Of a stretch of DNA of 64,000 nt, positions 1 to 8,268 are shown one piece after another. The notes under the pieces are model-generated. The model did no database searches. It worked only from the letters and a program-made list of their open reading frames with translations, and was not told the DNA's origin. This DNA is from UBA7672 sp036733305 (lineage in GTDB: Bacteria; Pseudomonadota; Alphaproteobacteria; Caulobacterales; Hyphomonadaceae), in NCBI GenBank assembly GCA_036733305.1, contig DAINAT010000005.1:1-64000 (forward strand), given 5' to 3'. Position 1 is the first letter of the stretch. Each line of letters opens with the position of its first letter. A program made the translations under genes and the position numbers.

Positions 1-484
<484 letters not shown>

Positions 485-809
485 AGGTTTGACTCCGACG
501 AAACCAAATCCGTAATGGAATTGGTCGCTGCAAAGCATTTGCGTATATTTCTTGACGGGAAACCCGTTCACACAAAGACCAACTCACGTTGGCCCGTATA
601 AACTGGCTTTCCATTAGATAAACGCAAACCGTCGATGTCGATGGGTCTCACCTAGGCCGAAGCCCGTGCGAGAACCCGGCAAGCAACACCGCCGCCCGCG
701 TTTCTCTTCCACTCACAATGTCAAACATCTCGCGAATTCAAGGCCTTGGGCCTCTTCTCCGCCGCCTCCGTTGTGGCCGTGTCGGCCGCCCCGTCTGCGA
801 GAGGGCGGG
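485..809 (-). other. 16S rRNA 5' leader
   Basis: This is the transcribed leader between the rRNA promoter at 810-838 and the mature 16S end. No convincing protein-coding gene is visible. A small perfect hairpin with a GTGA tetraloop (CCAAC/GTTGG) sits at 579-592 and a short ACGGG/CCCGT hairpin lies near 554-567. Leaders of this kind normally carry antitermination and processing signals, but no clear boxA was identified here. Confidence 0.6.
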
Positions 810-838
810 GTATAAGACCCAGTCCTCTTTCCCGTCAA
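810..838 (-). promoter_or_regulatory. rRNA operon promoter (sigma70 type)
   Basis: On the minus strand a perfect TTGACG -35 hexamer (833-838) is followed by a 17-base spacer and a TTATAC -10 (810-815). Immediately downstream is a C-rich CCCGCCC discriminator, typical of growth-rate and ppGpp-controlled rRNA promoters. Upstream, at about 840-865, are A-tracts (GAAAAAAG, CAAAAAG) that look like an UP element. Position and orientation fit transcription of the 16S gene. Confidence 0.8.
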
Positions 839-1159
839 CCGACTTTTTGAACTTTTTTCAGTGCTCAGCAGAGAACCAAAAAGAGCCCGTAAAAAGTGAC
901 GACAGAGGCTTGTTCGGGCCCAAGTGGGGGCCCGCGTTCAGACCACTGTGGTCGGCGGGAGCGGTGGGATATACGGGGCGACTCCGGGATGCGCAAGCGA
1001 TTTTTCGCTTCGAATGCCGAAATTTGGCGTTTTCCACAGGACTCGGTCGCGCGGCAGACGAAAGCTCGGAAATCCCTATTCCATATGGGGTTCCGCAAGG
1101 TTGGCGAAGCAAAGCGACGCTCGAAAGCGCCGAAAGTGCGACAATTCGGGCTGTATTTC
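839..1159. other. Intergenic region upstream of the rRNA promoter
   Basis: This 320-base gap separates the rRNA promoter from the end of the CBS-domain gene. Apart from the A-rich UP-like stretch next to the -35 box, nothing recognisable was found. The open frames here have no ribosome binding sites and no family resemblance. Confidence 0.4.
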
Positions 1160-1588
1160 CTACGGCTGAATGTAGGAGCGGACCGCTTCGATCTCTGCGT
1201 GAGCCTCGGCAATCCGCCACTTCACAAGGTCGCCGATCGACACGACGCCGAGCAATCTGCCGCCTTCAACCACGGGCAAATGGCGGATTCTGCGATCCGT
1301 CATGCGATCCATCGCTATTTCCAGGCTTTCTCGCGGCCTGGCGGTAACGACATTGCGGGTCATCACTTCCCCTACCGTGCACTTCAGGGCAGCTGCGCCA
1401 ATCCTCGCTACGTTGCGGACGATATCGCGCTCGGAAATGACGCCGATGACGCCGCCGGCCTCGTTGAGGATGACCATCGCGCCGACTCTGCGGGAATCCA
1501 GCAGATCCGCCGCCTCTTTCAACGTTGCCGACTCGGCGATCGAAAAGACCTGCCCGCCCTTTTCCTTGAGAATCTGCTCGAGGATCAT
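1160..1588 (-). CDS. CBS-domain pair protein
   Basis: This 142-residue protein consists almost entirely of a Bateman module. The first CBS motif covers about residues 10-65 (ATLKEAADLL...GVISERDIVR) and the second about 75-130 (MTRNVVTARP...GVVSIGDLVK). CBS pairs bind adenine nucleotides and usually act as energy or redox sensors. Stand-alone versions like this, common in alphaproteobacteria, have no attached enzyme and their partner is unknown. There is no signal peptide, so it is expected to be cytoplasmic. It is monocistronic on the minus strand, between the rRNA promoter and a divergent secreted-protein gene. Confidence 0.85.
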   Translation of the reverse strand: MILEQILKEKGGQVFSIAESATLKEAADLLDSRRVGAMVILNEAGGVIGVISERDIVRNVARIGAAALKCTVGEVMTRNVVTARPRESLEIAMDRMTDRRIRHLPVVEGGRLLGVVSIGDLVKWRIAEAHAEIEAVRSYIQP

Positions 1589-1739
1589 CCCTGCCTCCTA
1601 GTTCGATCGACCCGACCAGAGGGTGCGGCAGGCTGCCGCAGCTTGCAACTGAAGAGTGAGGATTCACGCCCGATTTGCTGCGCTGCACGACGCGCATCGT
1701 GATAACCATAAGCGGGGTTTTTCAGACATCGGGGATATC

Positions 1740-2483
1740 ATGCGCGCACGTCACTACGCTTTCACAACGCTCGTCTTCGCAGTTGCCGTGACGGCGCCTG
1801 CCGCCTTCGCGCAGCAGACCTGCGACGCGTATTTCACCAAGTCGCAAGCGCTCGAACCGTTGCTCAACAAGGCGTACGCCGCGATGAGCCCGAAGAATCT
1901 CGAAACGCTGAAGGTGCTGCTGCCCGAACTGGAAAGCGCACTGAACGCCCTGCCCGCGCAGGAGGTAAAATCCGAAGTCTGCGGCGGCAATCATATCAAC
2001 GCGTACACGGCGCATCAGAACGCCGAACTGAATTTCCAGCGTGCGCGCGGCGTCGATATCGGCTTCGCCAGCAACCTGCCGATCGTGAAACAGCCTGAGC
2101 TTAATCAAGCGGGCACAGCGTACGTCACGGGGTGGATCAAGTACGAACTGAAGGACTTCACGGGTGCGCTCGCGGCGTTCGAGAAGGGCCTCGCCATGTT
2201 CCCGCACAATCCCGACCTGCAAACCGAGAAGCTCGCGACGCTGTTGGAATTGAAGCGCTACGCAGACGTCGTTGCCTACAGCGACAAGGTGATCTCGGAA
2301 TCGTACATCCTTAACGACGAGCAGCGCGCCAAAATCTGGCAGGCTCGCGCGGTGGGCTTTGTCGGCACGAGCGACAACAAGGCTGCGGACGAAGCGCTCA
2401 CGGTGTCGATCCGCTATTCCAATATCGAAGCCACGCGCACTTTGCAGAGCCAGGTTCGCGCAGCCCTTGGTACGCCGAACTAG
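1740..2483 (+). CDS. Secreted/periplasmic protein with TPR-like region, function unknown
   Basis: The 247-residue product starts at an ATG followed by a clear Sec signal peptide (MRARHYAFTTLVF..., cleavage after AFA). An upstream in-frame start exists but would bury the signal sequence. After the signal comes a cysteine-containing region. Residues about 125-240 are helical (YVTGWIKYELKDFTGALAAF, then a DLQTEKLATLLELKRYADVV stretch) and resemble degenerate tetratricopeptide repeats of the kind that hold periplasmic proteins together. No catalytic motif is seen. Its promoter presumably lies in the short divergent gap shared with the CBS gene. Confidence 0.7.
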   Translation: MRARHYAFTTLVFAVAVTAPAAFAQQTCDAYFTKSQALEPLLNKAYAAMSPKNLETLKVLLPELESALNALPAQEVKSEVCGGNHINAYTAHQNAELNFQRARGVDIGFASNLPIVKQPELNQAGTAYVTGWIKYELKDFTGALAAFEKGLAMFPHNPDLQTEKLATLLELKRYADVVAYSDKVISESYILNDEQRAKIWQARAVGFVGTSDNKAADEALTVSIRYSNIEATRTLQSQVRAALGTPN

Positions 2484-2559
2484 TCACGATTGATCGATGC
2501 TTGAGTGGCATACCGGTTGCACTCCGCAGGTTGAATTCAACTTACGGGATAAACCGGCT

Positions 2560-2676
2560 ATGTCATTCAAGCGCAAAGGCCCCGGCGCACTGGTTTCTGG
2601 CGTGATCGGAGCTGTGGTCGGCTTTGCGGTCGTAAGCGGCGTTATTGCCCTGCTCGCTCTACCGGCTGCGGCATAG
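2560..2676 (+). CDS. Small single-span membrane peptide (38 aa), hypothetical
   Basis: An ATG with a GGGAT ribosome-binding-like sequence seven to eight bases upstream opens a 38-codon frame ending in TAG. The peptide begins with basic residues (MSFKRKGPG) and continues as a glycine-valine-alanine transmembrane helix (about residues 11-37). The basic-in, single-helix layout is typical of real small membrane proteins that gene callers miss. It could also be chance, since no homologue can be checked here. Confidence 0.4.
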   Translation: MSFKRKGPGALVSGVIGAVVGFAVVSGVIALLALPAAA

Positions 2677-2746
2677 ACAAGCCCTGCGGCACAGGCCTCC
2701 GGCTAATTCGAGCCGACCTGCAGCAGCGGCAACGCTGAGGCGTTGA

Positions 2747-3973
2747 TCAGTTCTCGAGCGAGAAGCGAAGCCCGGCATTGGCTTCAAGCCGCTTGATCAA
2801 TCTGGACCCAAGCGCGGCGCCCGGGGTCCATATACCGCCGCCCGTTTCGTCGCGGTCCACATCGCGCGCGAGGCACATCGCGCTCTCCGAAATCATCTTC
2901 GATGTAGACGCGTAACCCGGGTCCTTGTCGCCCTTCACGTGGCCACGCATCGCGCGCCCATCGGCCGTCTCGCCGGTGAAGAGCACATCGTAGTGCCCGG
3001 TCTCGCGCTCTTCCTTGGTTGGCCCCTCACCCGGCTTTGGCAGCGCGAACTTGCGCAGCAGCGCGCGTGTTGGCGGGAAGCCCAGCATCGCGTTCTGAAT
3101 CGCGCCCTGCCGCGCCCCGGCCTTGGCGCGCTTCTCTCCGGCAGCGCCGCTGCCGGTCAATTGCATCTCGTCATAGACGAAATCCCGCCCCCACGCGTGG
3201 GACAGCAGATGGTTCGTTCGATGCACATTCTTCGTGTTGATCGTCGCCATGATGAACGGCATCGCCCACTGGCCGGCGACTTCATCGTGCTCGATTTTTT
3301 CGCCCGAAGGCTGTGCGGGGCCTGTAAATCCGGGGGTCAGCGCAAAGGGATTTGCGAGTGTCCGCGCGATCTCCGGACGGCGCTTTGTGGCTTCTAGCGT
3401 CGCCATCAGGCTGGCGATCGTGCCGCCCGAAAAGCCGCCTTTCATCCCCCGCACGCGCCCTCTCACGCGCTTGAGCGGCGCGCCCAAGCGATCCTGCGAC
3501 TGCTGCTGCAGGAAAGTGACGCCGAGGTCGAACGGGATAGAATCAAAGCCGCATGAAAACACGATGCGAGCGCCAGAGGCTTTTGCTCGCGCATCGTAGC
3601 GGGCGATCATGTCGGCCATCCAGGCCGGCTCGCCGCACAGATCGACGTAGTCGGTCCCTGCCTCCGCACACGCAGCGACGAGCGGTTCTCCGTAGAGCTG
3701 GTAGGGGCCGACGGTCGTGATCACCACGCTCGTCGATCTGGCCAAAGTCGCCAGCGATGCGGGATCAGATGCGTCCGCGATCACAAGCGGCAGCGTGTCC
3801 GGCGCACCGATCTCGCGCCTCACGGCCTCGAGCTTCGACTTGCTGCGGCCGGCAATCGCCCACCGCACATCGCGACCAACGCCGTAGGTGGCGAGCATGT
3901 GCTCCGCCACCAACCTGCCGGTAAAGCCGGTCGCCCCGTAGATGATGACGTTGTACGCCCGTGTATCAGGCAC
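2747..3973 (-). CDS. Saccharopine dehydrogenase-like / trans-acting enoyl reductase family protein
   Basis: The 408-residue protein opens with a Rossmann nucleotide-binding motif (NVIIYGATGFTGR, residues about 8-20). It then follows the saccharopine-dehydrogenase-like pattern (AIAGRSKSKLEAV; VITTVGPYQLYGEPLVAACA; GTDYVDLCGE). This matches the family that includes mycobacterial trans-acting enoyl reductases and eukaryotic SCCPDH, so it is likely a cytoplasmic NAD(P)-dependent oxidoreductase of lipid or unknown metabolism rather than a lysine enzyme. Its start is three bases downstream of the stop of the CocE-like gene on the same strand, so the two probably form an operon. Confidence 0.82.
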   Translation of the reverse strand: MPDTRAYNVIIYGATGFTGRLVAEHMLATYGVGRDVRWAIAGRSKSKLEAVRREIGAPDTLPLVIADASDPASLATLARSTSVVITTVGPYQLYGEPLVAACAEAGTDYVDLCGEPAWMADMIARYDARAKASGARIVFSCGFDSIPFDLGVTFLQQQSQDRLGAPLKRVRGRVRGMKGGFSGGTIASLMATLEATKRRPEIARTLANPFALTPGFTGPAQPSGEKIEHDEVAGQWAMPFIMATINTKNVHRTNHLLSHAWGRDFVYDEMQLTGSGAAGEKRAKAGARQGAIQNAMLGFPPTRALLRKFALPKPGEGPTKEERETGHYDVLFTGETADGRAMRGHVKGDKDPGYASTSKMISESAMCLARDVDRDETGGGIWTPGAALGSRLIKRLEANAGLRFSLEN

Positions 3974-3976
3974 GTC

Positions 3977-5662
3977 TTACTCCCCAATCGTGATGACAGG
4001 CAGCCGCAGTGCGGTAGGCTTCGTCGCATCCATATAGATCGTGTTGCGCGCCACGCGCGGCTTGGCATTGGGCCCCGGATTTTCGCCCGTGTTCGGGTTC
4101 ACATCGAAACGTGGCGAGTTCGAGCTCGTCACATGCACGGCGATCCTGTGCCCCTTCTCGAAGGTGATTGCCGTGTCCCACAGATCGACCGTCATTCTTT
4201 CGGGTGTGCCCGGCGTCATCATGGAAATATCGTCAGCGTTCTGTCCGTTGCGATAGCGGGTCCGCAGCGCGCTATCGAGCACGATGGCTTCGTAGCCATC
4301 GGGATAAACATCGACGAGTTTCACCATGAAGTCTGTGTCCGGCCCGTCGGTGGACGCCCACAGATCAAGGCTTACTGGACCAGCGATCGCGACATCCTTG
4401 TCCAAAACAGCGGTTTCGAACTTCAGATAATCCGCCCGCTTGCCGATCGGACGCTGATCCATTGGCCCACGCTCAAACGTCAGGTTTGCGCCGCCAATCG
4501 ATTGCACCGGCTTCTTCGGATCAAACGCATAAGCCTTGAACGCGGAAGCCTCTTTCGGCGTCTTGGTGGAAAGCGTGCCGTTCTCGTGGAGGTAGTAGTT
4601 CGTCTGCGCTGGTGCGGGCGGCCAATCGCCGAAATGCATCCAGCGGTTCTTGGCCGAGACTGCGCCCTTGCGCGCCGACGCCATCATGTACGCCTTCACC
4701 GGAGGCTCATCCATGATGCCGTTGTCGATGCCCCTCAGCCAATAATCGAACCAGCGGATCTCCGCAGGGTTGCCACGCAGGCCGCCTGTACCCGGATATT
4801 CGAGATCGCCCGACAGATCGCCGTGGCCGAACGGACCCATCTCCAGCTTCTGATTACCACGTGCGCCCTTGGAGCCGTGGTGCTGCAGGTACATGAAGTT
4901 GCGCACGTTGCCTTCGTTGAAGATGTCGTACCAGCCGCCGTAGTTGTAGATCGGGATATCGATGAATTCCGCATTGCGCTGGATATCGACTGCAGCAACC
5001 TCTGCGGTTGTCGGATAGCTGGCAGCGCGGGCTGCGATCACGTCCTCGGCGATGCCCTGATCCCGGCTCCAGTCACCTGAGTCTTTTTGCTTGAAGGCTC
5101 CACCAATGAAGCTGGCCGCCGTCATCGATGTCGGCGCAACGACGACGAACGCTGCTTTCAGATGCGGCGGGTTCGAAATAGCCGCAAGATTGCCTGTAAT
5201 CCCCATCGCAGAGGGACCGGTGATGCCTACATTGCCATTGCACCAGCTTTGCTTGGCCATCCACTCAACGGTATCGAAGCCGTCATCGCGGTCATTCACG
5301 AACGCTGAATAGAAGCCCTGCGAATTCCCCTTACCGCGCACGTCCTGAACCAGATAGGCGTACCCCGCCTTGGTGTAACCCTCCGCGCCGCGCGGGTCCT
5401 TATACATATCGTCCTTGCCGTAAGGCGTGCGCGTCACGATGCAGGCAAAGGGACCTTTGCCGGCCGGCAGGTAGAGATTGCCCGACAGCTTCACGCCATC
5501 ACGCATCGTGGCGAAGACTTCCTGCGCGCCTTTAGCAAGCGGTAAGCCGCTTCCCCCACGCACCGCCGCCGATCCTGGAGCCTGCTGCTGTTGAGCAAAT
5601 GCCGGGGCGCCGAGCGCCAACACCGACACAGCCGCCAGAACGGTGGCCATCATCTTACGCAT
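3977..5662 (-). CDS. CocE/NonD family hydrolase (X-Pro dipeptidyl-peptidase S15-like), secreted
   Basis: The chosen ATG has a GGGAGAG ribosome binding site and gives a 561-residue precursor with a Sec signal peptide (MRKMMATVLAAVSVLALG, cleavage after AFA). Residues about 45-330 form an alpha/beta hydrolase with the S15-type nucleophile motif GPSAMG around Ser151. A C-terminal jelly-roll region contains the family pattern DTDFMVKLVDVYPDG and a late histidine in RIAVHVTSSNSPRF. Relatives hydrolyse amide or ester bonds, for example cocaine esterase and glutaryl-7-ACA acylase. The substrate is unknown. The protein is probably periplasmic. Confidence 0.88.
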   Translation of the reverse strand: MRKMMATVLAAVSVLALGAPAFAQQQQAPGSAAVRGGSGLPLAKGAQEVFATMRDGVKLSGNLYLPAGKGPFACIVTRTPYGKDDMYKDPRGAEGYTKAGYAYLVQDVRGKGNSQGFYSAFVNDRDDGFDTVEWMAKQSWCNGNVGITGPSAMGITGNLAAISNPPHLKAAFVVVAPTSMTAASFIGGAFKQKDSGDWSRDQGIAEDVIAARAASYPTTAEVAAVDIQRNAEFIDIPIYNYGGWYDIFNEGNVRNFMYLQHHGSKGARGNQKLEMGPFGHGDLSGDLEYPGTGGLRGNPAEIRWFDYWLRGIDNGIMDEPPVKAYMMASARKGAVSAKNRWMHFGDWPPAPAQTNYYLHENGTLSTKTPKEASAFKAYAFDPKKPVQSIGGANLTFERGPMDQRPIGKRADYLKFETAVLDKDVAIAGPVSLDLWASTDGPDTDFMVKLVDVYPDGYEAIVLDSALRTRYRNGQNADDISMMTPGTPERMTVDLWDTAITFEKGHRIAVHVTSSNSPRFDVNPNTGENPGPNAKPRVARNTIYMDATKPTALRLPVITIGE

Positions 5663-5816
5663 GCATCTCTCCCACGCAGCTTGTGTCAGCCGCTCCCGGA
5701 CACTGTCATGCCGCAGGACCCGGATGGTCAAGCGATCCGGTACGGGCAACGCACCGCATTACCTTCCGTTGCGGCGCCGGCTTTGCGCGTGGGGCCGTTT
5801 GTGGAATTTTGCGCCC

Positions 5817-6785
5817 ATGGATTTCATCAAACCAACCGTCGTTGCGATCCCGTTCTTCGTGGTCACCGTCATTCTGGAATGGTGGGCGGTGAAGGCTGGC
5901 AAGGCCAAGGGCCGTTACGAAACGAAAGACGCCGTCACGTCCCTGTCGATGGGTCTGGGCAGCGTCATCGTCGATACCCTGCTCGCCTCAATCGGTGTCT
6001 GGGTGCTGATGCTGTTCTGGCCCTATCGCCTCTTCGATGTGCCAGTGACGTGGTGGAGCTTCCTGATCATCTTTGTCGGCTACGATCTGATCTATTACTG
6101 GAAACACCGCTTCGCGCATCTGATCCGCTTTTGGTGGGCTGAGCATCATACGCATCATTCATCGGAGCACTACAATCTGACCACTGCGCTGCGGCAGCCG
6201 TGGTTTGGGCCGATGACCGGGCAGGTGATTATGGGGGCGCCGGCGGTGTTGCTTGGCTTTCACCCTGCTTTCATTGCGGTTTCGGCAGGCGCCAACCTTG
6301 TCTACCAATACTGGATTCATACTGAAGCCATTGGGCGGATGCCGAAATGGTTTGAAATGGTCATGAACACGCCGAGCCATCATCGCGTGCACCACGCCAC
6401 CAATGCCCGTTATCTCGACGCGAACTTCGCTGGCGTGTTCATAGTATGGGACAAGATGTTCGGCACCTTTGTGCCCGAACTCGACAGCGAAAAGCCCGTC
6501 TACGGCACGGTGAAGCCGATCAACACGTTCAACCCGCTGCGCGTCGCCTATGGCGAAATGTTCGCACTGGTCCGTGACTGCGCGAGTGATGGATTACGCC
6601 CGTGGCGCTGGGCGGGCCGCTTCATCAACAATCCAGGCTGGTCGCCAGATGGCAATCATTCGCGCTCGCGTGAACTGAAAGAGGCGTATCTCGCCGCCCA
6701 TCCCGAACAGGCCGGAACGCCAGGACTTCCGGCGAAACACCTGAAAAATCCGGCGAAATCTCCAACTGCTGTTCCAGCGGAATAG
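5817..6785 (+). CDS. Sterol desaturase / fatty acid hydroxylase family membrane protein
   Basis: The 322-residue protein has several hydrophobic helices in its first 100 residues. The eight-histidine di-iron signature follows: HRFAH (97-101), HHTHH (110-114) with another His at 118, and a later HHRVHH in a conserved block near residue 190. The family inserts oxygen into C-H bonds of lipids such as sterols, carotenoids, fatty acids and ether lipids, in the inner membrane. The ATG at 5817 was preferred over a start 174 bases upstream because the longer version adds a basic, non-conserved leader. It is divergent from the CocE-like gene. The substrate is not predictable. Confidence 0.88.
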   Translation: MDFIKPTVVAIPFFVVTVILEWWAVKAGKAKGRYETKDAVTSLSMGLGSVIVDTLLASIGVWVLMLFWPYRLFDVPVTWWSFLIIFVGYDLIYYWKHRFAHLIRFWWAEHHTHHSSEHYNLTTALRQPWFGPMTGQVIMGAPAVLLGFHPAFIAVSAGANLVYQYWIHTEAIGRMPKWFEMVMNTPSHHRVHHATNARYLDANFAGVFIVWDKMFGTFVPELDSEKPVYGTVKPINTFNPLRVAYGEMFALVRDCASDGLRPWRWAGRFINNPGWSPDGNHSRSRELKEAYLAAHPEQAGTPGLPAKHLKNPAKSPTAVPAE

Positions 6786-6860
6786 TCCCCTTCCCGCAGC
6801 CGCCCCGCTGCTGCTAGCCTGACCCTGGGACGCTGGCCGGGGGGCCTGTGCGGGGACATC

Positions 6861-8234
6861 ATGGCTGACGTCTTCATTTCCTATCGCCGATCCGACCGCG
6901 CGATCGCCGAGGCGCTTTACAAGGCGCTGAAGGAAGAAAACCTCGACATCTGGTGGGATGCCGGCCTGCAGGCTGGCGACACGTTCGACGAGAAAATCCA
7001 ACAAGTACTGCAGGTGGCCAAGGCCGTCGTCGTCATGTGGTCGCCGGACGCTGTTGAAAGCGAATGGGTGCGCGGCGAAGGTACGATCGGGCGCGAACGC
7101 GGCGTACTGGTGCCTGTGATGGTGAAGCCGGTGAACATCCCGGTTCCGTTCAACCTGATCCACACAGCTGACCTGTGCGACTGGCGCGGCGACCGCTCCG
7201 ACCCTGTCTATCGCGATGTCGTCGCGCGCATCAAACAGCTGGCATCCAAGCAGAACGTGAAGCCGCTGAAGCCGCCGCCCAACCGCGCCTTGCGTCGCCT
7301 GTGGCAGAGCGTGGCGGCTGTTGCGGTGATCGCCGTGGCGGGGGCCAGCCTCTGGGTGTTCCGTCCGTGGGAGTCGCTGAAGCCTGTCGATCGCGTAGCC
7401 GAAGCCGAAGCTGCGGCGACGGCGTCGCACACGGCGTCACGCGCAAAGCTCGCGACATTTGGCGTGGGTCCAAAGGATTTCGAGACTTTTACCGGCCGCC
7501 ACATTGCGCGCCAGACGTTCGACAAGACGAAGCGCGAGCAGCTGAAGACGGAAGCGCTGAACGGCGATCCCGCGGTTCTCGCGCTGCACTGTGCGGTTGA
7601 GTTGTGGGCAACGGAAGATGCCTTGCCGAACTGGGAGGGCGCGCACGCCATCTGCGCGGGAGCTGCTGATGCAGGCGAACCTGCAGCCCACGTCTATTAC
7701 GGACAGCTTCTGGCCGAAGCCGGCGCCTATGCCGGCAGCGACGACGAACGTGCGGGCATTGAGGCATCGGCGGCAAACGAGTTTCGCAAGGCCGCCGAAA
7801 AGGGTTTCGGCTGGGGTGAGGTCGAATACGGCTGGCGTTTGCGCGAGGGTCTCGGCGTACCCGCGGACAAGGGCGCTGCGGAGACGATGTTCAAGTCAGC
7901 ACAAGCCAAAGGCCTGGCGGCGGGCAGCACCGGTCTTGGCCGGCTTTATCTCAGCGGCGAAGTCGCCAGCCCGATCGACGGCAATGCCGCCTTCGCCATG
8001 GTGCGGCGCGCAGCCGACCAGGGCGATGCAGGCGCGCAATACTTCATGGCGGAAAAGCTGGTCGAAGGCTGGGATATGGATGCCGACTATCCCGCCGCCC
8101 TGGACTATTACATCAAAGCCGCAGCGGCGGACGAAGGCGATGTTTCGTGGCGCGCCGAACGCATGATCGAAGATACACGCCGCCGTGTTCTTGAAGCCAG
8201 CAATGCCCCAAAACAAGAAGCGCCGCCCAACTGA
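6861..8234 (+). CDS. TIR-domain protein with transmembrane helix and Sel1-type repeats
   Basis: The 457-residue protein starts with a TIR domain (MADVFISYRRSDRAIAEAL, residues 1-115). It keeps the S-E-W-V-R-G-E motif whose Glu73 lies where NAD-cleaving TIR domains carry their catalytic glutamate. One transmembrane helix follows (about 149-167). The rest (about 225-445) holds alanine-rich Sel1/TPR-like repeats such as GWGEVEYGWRLREGLGVPAD and GSTGLGRLYLSGEV. The TIR part should face the cytoplasm and the repeats the periplasm. Similar TIR_2-repeat proteins are widespread in alphaproteobacteria with unknown roles; signalling, NAD depletion or scaffolding are all possible. A GGGGAC ribosome binding site precedes the ATG. 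Confidence 0.88.
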   Translation: MADVFISYRRSDRAIAEALYKALKEENLDIWWDAGLQAGDTFDEKIQQVLQVAKAVVVMWSPDAVESEWVRGEGTIGRERGVLVPVMVKPVNIPVPFNLIHTADLCDWRGDRSDPVYRDVVARIKQLASKQNVKPLKPPPNRALRRLWQSVAAVAVIAVAGASLWVFRPWESLKPVDRVAEAEAAATASHTASRAKLATFGVGPKDFETFTGRHIARQTFDKTKREQLKTEALNGDPAVLALHCAVELWATEDALPNWEGAHAICAGAADAGEPAAHVYYGQLLAEAGAYAGSDDERAGIEASAANEFRKAAEKGFGWGEVEYGWRLREGLGVPADKGAAETMFKSAQAKGLAAGSTGLGRLYLSGEVASPIDGNAAFAMVRRAADQGDAGAQYFMAEKLVEGWDMDADYPAALDYYIKAAAADEGDVSWRAERMIEDTRRRVLEASNAPKQEAPPN

Positions 8235-8244
8235 GCGGCGCTTC
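8217..8244. terminator. Convergent hairpin at the TIR gene stop
   Basis: A perfect 10-base inverted repeat (GAAGCGCCGC/GCGGCGCTTC) with an 8-base loop spans the stop codon of the TIR gene and is followed by CAATTT. It lies between two convergent genes and could end transcription from both sides, though no long T-run follows. Confidence 0.55.
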
Positions 8245-8268
8245 CAATTTGAACGCGAGGCGAGCTGA

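Noticed and set aside
551..570. TTGACGGG in the rRNA leader as a promoter element
   Set aside because: It lies on the plus strand, opposite to the rRNA, with no fitting -10 box and no gene to serve.
485..1159. Several overlapping frames of 80-270 residues on both strands around the rRNA leader
   Set aside because: They overlap the rRNA promoter and leader, or the end of the CBS gene, and lack start signals and recognisable domains.
3899..5080. 393-residue plus-strand frame across the CocE-like gene
   Set aside because: Basic low-information product, no ribosome binding site, fully antisense to a recognised hydrolase.
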